Of a DNA stretch of 55,264 nucleotides, positions 53,372-55,264 are shown one piece after another (positions within the stretch are counted from its first letter, which is position 1; each line of letters opens with the position of its first letter). The stretch is taken from positions 1 to 55,264 of the forward strand of contig JAFGHI010000055.1 of NCBI GenBank assembly GCA_016930235.1, given 5' to 3'. A program made the position numbers and the translations under genes. This stretch comes from Candidatus Omnitrophota bacterium (lineage in GTDB: Bacteria > Omnitrophota > Omnitrophia > Omnitrophales > Aquincolibacteriaceae). The notes below the pieces were generated by a model, which was given only the letters and a program-made list of their open reading frames with translations, had not been told where the DNA came from and did no database searches.

Positions 53372-54761
53372 CGACACGATTGCCGCGATTGCAACACCGG
53401 TGGGTGAAGGCGGGATATCGGTCATCCGTGTGAGCGGTCCCAAAGCCATGGATGTTGTTTCGAAGGTGTTCCGGGCGGGGAAATTAGGGGAAGAACCCGT
53501 GAATTTCCTGAAAGAATGTCCCTCGCATACGATTTATTTGGGAAAGATCGTGAATGATCGCGAAGAAACAATCGACCAAGTTTTGTTGAGTCTTTTCAAG
53601 GAACCCCATTCCTATACGGCAGAGGACGTTATCGAAATCAGCTCACACGGCGGTTTTGTGGTGACGAAGAAGATCCTCGATCTTCTTATCCAGCACGGTG
53701 CCCGGCATGCGGAACCCGGGGAATTCACGAAGCGTGCTTTTCTCAACGGGAAAATCGACCTCACACAAGCCGAAGCCGTTTTGGATCTGATCAAGGCCAA
53801 GAGCGAGAAATCCCTTGAGACGGCGGTCCGTCAGTTAGCGGGCGAATTGTCCATGAAATTAAAGGGCCTGAAGGATGAAATGATGCGGATGTATGCTCAG
53901 CTGGAGGCCTTCATTGATTTCCCCGAAGAGGACCTGGAAATTTTTGATGATAAAATTTTCTTAAGCCGTTTTGAAGTCCTGGAACAGGAAATCGGCCGGC
54001 TGCTTTCGAGTTTTAAGCGCGGGAGTCTTTTAAAAGAAGGGCTTTCGGCGGTCATTGTCGGAAAACCGAATGTCGGGAAATCGTCTCTCTTTAACGCGCT
54101 TTTGGCCAGAGACCGTGCACTTGTTTCTGAAATGCCGGGGACGACACGGGATGCCCTCGAAGAGGCCATTGAGATTGAAGGGGTTTTATTCCGTCTGACC
54201 GATTCTGCGGGACTTGCCCCGGATATCCATCATCCGCTCGAGCGGATGGGTATGGAAAGAACAAGGCGGGTCCTTCAAGATGCGGATCTTGTGCTCTTTG
54301 TTGTGGACGGATCGATTTCGCTGGATGAATCCGACCGGCATGTTTTTGAAACCATTGACCCCGAAAAAAAACGCCTCATTGTAATCAACAAGAAAGATCT
54401 CCCCGAAAAAGTGAGCGACCAGGATTTAAAAGAACTCACCAAGACGTTTGATTTTATCCGGCTGTCCACCAAGACGCGCGATAATTTTGAAATTTTAGAA
54501 TCCAAAATGGTAAAGTCTTTCTTGGGAGATGGTTTCGGGGCCGAAGGCGAACAGATCACGCGGCTTCGGCATAAAAATGCCTTGGAGAAAGCCAGGCAGT
54601 CGATGACTCGCGCAAAAACGTCTTTTGAGAACCGTGAATCTTTGGAATGTGTTGTGATCGATTTGAAAGAAGCCTTGGATGTCCTGCGGGAATTAATCGG
54701 CGAAGTGTATTCCGAAGATTTATTGGATGTCATTTTCTCCGAGTTCTGCATTGGGAAGTGA
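53352..54761 (+). CDS. mnmE: tRNA modification GTPase MnmE
   Basis: 469 residues, full length. The N-terminal folate-binding domain has DDTIAAIATPVGEGGISVIR and GEFTKRAFLNGKIDLTQAEA; the G domain has P-loop GKPNVGKSSLFNALL (from 237), switch SEMPGTTRDALEE, DSAGL, NKKD; and the C-terminus ends in the invariant FCIGK (Cys466). With MnmG it modifies the wobble uridine of tRNAs, using methylene-tetrahydrofolate, which fits the folate gene neighbours. The start overlaps folC. No terminator is visible immediately after the stop. Confidence 0.97.
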   Translation: MSKIQIDDTIAAIATPVGEGGISVIRVSGPKAMDVVSKVFRAGKLGEEPVNFLKECPSHTIYLGKIVNDREETIDQVLLSLFKEPHSYTAEDVIEISSHGGFVVTKKILDLLIQHGARHAEPGEFTKRAFLNGKIDLTQAEAVLDLIKAKSEKSLETAVRQLAGELSMKLKGLKDEMMRMYAQLEAFIDFPEEDLEIFDDKIFLSRFEVLEQEIGRLLSSFKRGSLLKEGLSAVIVGKPNVGKSSLFNALLARDRALVSEMPGTTRDALEEAIEIEGVLFRLTDSAGLAPDIHHPLERMGMERTRRVLQDADLVLFVVDGSISLDESDRHVFETIDPEKKRLIVINKKDLPEKVSDQDLKELTKTFDFIRLSTKTRDNFEILESKMVKSFLGDGFGAEGEQITRLRHKNALEKARQSMTRAKTSFENRESLECVVIDLKEALDVLRELIGEVYSEDLLDVIFSEFCIGK

Positions 54762-54873
54762 TGAACCGGAGGTTTTGAGAACGAAGAAGGGTGGGAAAGC
54801 AAGAGTTTTTTTCGGGTTATTTTAAGCGGCCCGGGATAATTTTGGGCCGGCCGAAAAAAGCAATCTTTTTCAT

Positions 54874-54901
54874 TTGACAGCTTGTAATACTTTGATAAAA
54901 T
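54874..54901 (+). promoter_or_regulatory. Strong sigma-70-type promoter
   Basis: TTGACA (54874-54879), a 16-base spacer, then TAAAAT (54896-54901), the best consensus match I saw in the window. It has no protein gene downstream within the window. Between the mnmE stop and this promoter (54762-54873) I see only two GC-rich stretches and an A/T-rich run. Confidence 0.65.
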
Positions 54902-54907
54902 GCACCA

Positions 54908-55079
54908 CACATGAAAGGTAAGATTGCTCTTTGAGTTGTTGACCACGAAAAGAATAAAACAAACGGAATCATAAAAACCACGGCTTAATTTCGATTCATG
55001 ATGGATCGTGCAAAAGTTCAAAGACAGGAAAGTGACTAAGATAGTGATCGGTGCGTGACCGACGCTATCTTTTTTTTTC
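54908..55079 (+). ncRNA. Candidate small RNA or rRNA-operon leader transcript
   Basis: A transcript starting 6-8 bases after the TAAAAT box would run about 170 bases to the terminator-like hairpin at 55038-55079. It holds no ribosome site with a plausible frame. At 54925-54934 it has TGCTCTTTGA, a close match to the boxA antitermination element of rRNA leaders. That favours an rRNA leader read through by an antitermination complex, with 16S rRNA beyond the window edge; a free-standing small RNA is the alternative. I do not recognise a known RNA family. Confidence 0.4.
55038..55079 (+). terminator. Intrinsic-terminator-like stem-loop with T-run
   Basis: aagatag (55038-55044) pairs with ctatctt (55065-55071), an internal bulge follows, then tcggt pairs with accga around a gcgtg loop; a run of nine T (55070-55078) follows. 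It is the only hairpin plus long T-run I found in the window. Confidence 0.65.
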
Positions 55080-55264
55080 CTCATCACGCGCCGTGGGATC
55101 GAGCGGAAAGCCTGAACGGGCGGCCCACTCGGGGTAACAGCCGTAATCTTAAGCCAGAGAACGGCTGTTATGGGTTTGAAGTATCCAGCAAGCGATGACC
55201 CCAAGAACGGGAATTTTTTTAGTGAAGGAAGGAAGTTCCTGAATGCCTGAGAAATCAGGAGCTA
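55080..55264. other. Structured but gene-free end region
   Basis: Contains gtggg/cccac (55094-55098 with 55124-55128 region), a 10-bp stem taacagccgt / acggctgtta (about 55135-55144 with 55161-55170) and cctga-gaaa-tcagg (55246-55259) with a GNRA-type tetraloop. These are compatible with a folded leader RNA. I recognise no tRNA, SRP, RNase P, tmRNA or riboswitch consensus, and no coding frame is credible. Confidence 0.4.

Noticed and set aside
54275..55204. A 309-residue minus-strand open frame across the end of mnmE and the non-coding end region
   Set aside because: It overlaps the conserved C-terminus of MnmE antisense and the promoter/terminator region; low-complexity Ser/Lys-rich translation.
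55080..55264. tRNA, SRP RNA, RNase P or riboswitch at the window end
   Set aside because: Stems are visible, but none of the conserved sequence blocks of these RNAs could be matched by eye.

Overview
The window looks like a chromosomal piece from an uncultivated Gram-negative-type bacterium. My best guess is Candidatus Omnitrophota (former OP3, PVC-related). That placement rests on a single giant enzyme-rich open frame, a pyruvoyl-type arginine decarboxylase, a bacterial inositol-lipid gene set, and intergenic DNA packed with degenerate palindromic 'word' repeats. It is inference: no rRNA gene or taxonomic marker search was available.

Layout. 1-5034: a three-gene gliding-type ABC exporter operon (GldA-like ATPase, fused GldF-GldG-like permease, DUF4340 protein) bracketed by two inverted-repeat elements of one family. 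5040-5747: a minus-strand methyltransferase. 5748-6194: a divergent intergenic region holding three perfect palindromes that look like operators. 6195-26357: one uninterrupted 6,720-residue frame with an N-terminal signal sequence. It is a chain of unrelated modules: TraB/ChaN-like, response-regulator receiver, CheR-like methyltransferase, TPR/HEAT solenoid, a second SAM methyltransferase, kinase-like, GNAT-like and several unknowns. The modules are separated by about 25 copies of a short Arg-Ser-Glu-Leu-Arg motif. Between paired motifs lie linkers built from palindromic and intergenic-type repeats translated in frame. 26358-28668: an alpha/beta hydrolase and a glycosyltransferase, then a MITE-like repeat and a hidden 50-residue basic protein gene.

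28669-36505: an inositol-phosphatase-family gene and a TCA-cycle cluster (isocitrate DH, malate DH, aconitase, succinyl-CoA synthetase beta and alpha). 36486-40737: a glutathionylspermidine-synthase-like ATP-grasp protein, an amidohydrolase, a DUF2203 protein, pyruvoyl arginine decarboxylase and agmatine deiminase, the last two forming consecutive steps from arginine toward putrescine. 40824-43539, minus strand: an exported protein, a CDP-alcohol phosphatidyltransferase and myo-inositol-1-phosphate synthase; together with the phosphatase at 28669 these suggest phosphatidylinositol synthesis. 43871-48106: a Trbp111-like tRNA-binding protein, a small membrane protein, a DUF1015 protein and the HflK/HflC pair. 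48198-54761: a tightly overlapped folate/purine/tRNA-modification operon (pabB, pabC, purH, folC, mnmE). 54762-55264: a strong promoter, a boxA-like element and an intrinsic-type terminator with no protein gene, probably an rRNA-operon leader or a small RNA.

The most interesting part is the giant gene. Its inter-module linkers carry hairpins with compensatory base changes and carry repeats that also occur between ordinary genes of this window. This suggests a polyprotein-like fusion of former separate genes, with RSELR as a conserved junction signal.
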